Below are positions 5,100 to 6,170 of a stretch of DNA of 6,170 bases, piece by piece. The notes below the pieces were generated by a model. That model saw nothing but the letters and a program-made list of their open reading frames with translations. It was not told the DNA's origin and searched no databases. How positions within the stretch are numbered: position 1 is the first letter of the stretch; each line of letters opens with the position of its first letter. The stretch covers positions 1 to 6,170 of the forward strand of contig JAUVRF010000123.1 in assembly GCA_030597775.1 (NCBI GenBank), read 5' to 3'. Both the position numbers and the translations under genes were made by a program. This DNA comes from Methanobacteriota archaeon. Lineage in GTDB: Archaea > Thermoplasmatota > DTKX01 > GCA-020343715.

Positions 5100-5987
5100 A
5101 TGGAAGAGCAGGACGAAGAGAGGAAAGGCTTCATCGAGGGGAGATTGATCCTTGTCGTCCTCGTCCTTTTCATCGTCATTGGAATTGTGCTGGCCTTCGC
5201 TGCCTTGGCCCTCTATCCTGACGTTATCGTCCACGAGGACAGGGTCAACGCCACCAGTGAGTTCACCTCCTCCGACAGGATCGAGCTGGAACCGGAGACC
5301 TACGAGGTCGGGACGTCCACGTCCTTTTGGGGGATCTTCAACCTGGACGAGCCTGAAGTGTACGTGAACTCGACGACCGGTGAACCGATCGATGTCGCCT
5401 ATGTCAACAACGGAGATGACCGGAACATCAAGGGAAACAACTGCCAGCACTTCGCCACCTTCGTGATCGAGGACTCGGGTGAGTATGACATCATCATCAT
5501 CGCGGGGGTCCTCTCGATGGACTTCACTGGCTCGACGGAAGTGTACATCCTGGAGGAGCGACCGGCGGCGTACGGCATCATGATCTGGACCGGGATCCTC
5601 CTGGTGATCGCGGGCCTCCTGGGTCTGATCGCCCTGGCCTTCATCAGGTACTCAGCGGGAGAGGCGGAGCGTGCCAGGAAGAAGAGGGAGCAGGCCCCGC
5701 CCATGCCCTACCCACCTCAAGGTTATCCCCCTCAGGGATATCAGCAATACCCGCAGCAGCCCTACCAGCAGCAGCCTTACCAGCAACCACCCTACCAGCA
5801 ACCGCCCTACCAGCAACCACCCTACGGATACTATCCGCCCCCTCAACAGCAGCCACCGCCTGGATACCCGCCCTATCCACCACCTCAGCAGGCACCGCCC
5901 TCGTCACCTCCAACGCCTCCATCACCTCCGCCACCTCCTCCGCCTCTACCTCCTCCAACGCCTCCAAGGCCACGGCCTCCTCAGTGA
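5100..5987 (+). CDS. Two-pass membrane protein with proline/glutamine/tyrosine-rich cytoplasmic tail
   Basis: I do not recognise a named family for this 295-residue protein. It has a short acidic/basic N-terminus (1-15), a first hydrophobic segment (about 15-38), a polar domain (39-155), a second hydrophobic segment (156-182), a basic patch RARKKREQ (191-198) and a tail of about 95 residues (199-295). The basic patch after the second segment places the tail inside and the middle domain outside the cell. The outside domain looks beta-rich and has N-x-S/T sites at Asn50 and Asn90, which could be glycosylated. The tail is almost only Pro, Gln, Tyr and Gly: PPQGY, then PPYQQ repeats, then a polyproline run. 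Such tails can act as disordered, multivalent protein-binding regions; that is inference. The only early start is ATG 5100, with no ribosome site but a TATA-like box placed for leaderless transcription. A partner of known function is not evident nearby. Confidence 0.8.
   Translation: MEEQDEERKGFIEGRLILVVLVLFIVIGIVLAFAALALYPDVIVHEDRVNATSEFTSSDRIELEPETYEVGTSTSFWGIFNLDEPEVYVNSTTGEPIDVAYVNNGDDRNIKGNNCQHFATFVIEDSGEYDIIIIAGVLSMDFTGSTEVYILEERPAAYGIMIWTGILLVIAGLLGLIALAFIRYSAGEAERARKKREQAPPMPYPPQGYPPQGYQQYPQQPYQQQPYQQPPYQQPPYQQPPYGYYPPPQQQPPPGYPPYPPPQQAPPSSPPTPPSPPPPPPPLPPPTPPRPRPPQ
5760..5825 (+). repeat. 15-bp tandem repeat encoding PPYQQ/QPYQQ
   Basis: CC(C/T)TACCAGCA units begin at 5760, 5775, 5790 and 5805, with a truncated unit at 5820, a strict 15-bp period encoding five residues. 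Units vary only at silent third positions and in one Gln/Pro change. It lies in the cytoplasmic tail of the membrane protein. Copy number may vary between strains. Confidence 0.85.
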
Positions 5988-6035
5988 GCGCCCATTGCCG
6001 AAATTCCAAAAAGGCCGAGGGTCATACGGTGTTCG

Positions 6036-6170
6036 ATGACCCGAGAGGATGTTGGCTCCCGAGGAAGCCTCTTCCGGATGGCCTACGACGTGCTGATGGT
6101 CAAATCCGTGCAGTTCTGGATAGTGGCCGCCGCTCCATTCTACATCGGATGGTTCCTCTCAACCCGTGAG
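6036..6170 (+). CDS. N-terminal fragment of a membrane protein, possibly UbiA-type prenyltransferase
   Basis: From ATG 6036 the frame is open for 45 codons to the window edge. After about 20 polar residues it gives VKSVQFWIVAAAPFYIGWFLSTRE, a hydrophobic segment with a proline and a glycine. That layout resembles the first helix of UbiA-family prenyltransferases, which attach isoprenoid chains to aromatic or glycerol-phosphate acceptors. The Asp-rich catalytic motifs would lie beyond the window, so the family cannot be confirmed. GGTG lies four bases before the ATG. The next in-frame ATG (6078) would still precede the hydrophobic segment. The gene starts 48 bp after the proline-rich membrane protein on the same strand, so the two may be co-transcribed. 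Confidence 0.5.
   Translation, partial: MTREDVGSRGSLFRMAYDVLMVKSVQFWIVAAAPFYIGWFLSTRE

Noticed and set aside
5644..6009. Minus-strand frame rich in Ala, Val and Glu opposite the proline tail
   Set aside because: It is the mirror of the proline codons. The plus-strand protein has coherent membrane topology and a stop at the right place.

Overview
The window reads as a GC-rich archaeal chromosome segment with ordinary gene density. It is most likely a euryarchaeon or Thermoplasmatota-type organism. The evidence is an archaeal-type SRP54, a replication factor C small subunit, the archaeal tRNA methyltransferase TrmY, an archaeal coiled-coil family, AT-rich TATA boxes in GC-rich DNA, and GGTG/GAGG-type ribosome binding sites. 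The exact lineage cannot be fixed from this sequence alone. No mobile element, CRISPR array, tRNA, rRNA or phage gene was seen.

Layout, left half (minus strand, read right to left): a 537-residue coiled-coil protein (3852-2239) with a long Lys/Ala/Pro/Glu-rich, repeat-built N-terminal tail. It ends in a hairpin plus T-run terminator and is followed by a 300-bp gap holding two inverted repeats and two possible TATA boxes. Then come SRP54 (1938-601), the GTPase of the signal recognition particle, and, 34 bp after it, TrmY (566 to beyond base 1). TrmY is the N1-methyltransferase of tRNA pseudouridine 54; its last residues are cut off by the window edge. TrmY has no stop codon inside the window, so it is easily missed. 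SRP54 and TrmY look like one transcription unit.

Layout, right half (plus strand): the small subunit of the clamp loader RFC (4076-5032) is divergent from the coiled-coil gene, across a 223-bp region with a promoter for each direction. Next is a two-pass membrane protein (5100-5987) with an outside domain of about 120 residues and a cytoplasmic Pro/Gln/Tyr tail of about 95 residues. Last is the first 45 codons of another membrane protein (6036 onward), possibly a UbiA-type prenyltransferase.

Most of the window is housekeeping: protein targeting, tRNA modification and DNA replication. The less ordinary parts are the repeat-built tail of the coiled-coil protein, the proline-rich membrane protein, the palindromes built around TATA-like sequences, and the structured gap upstream of SRP54. 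I do not see convincing evidence of a new multi-gene system.
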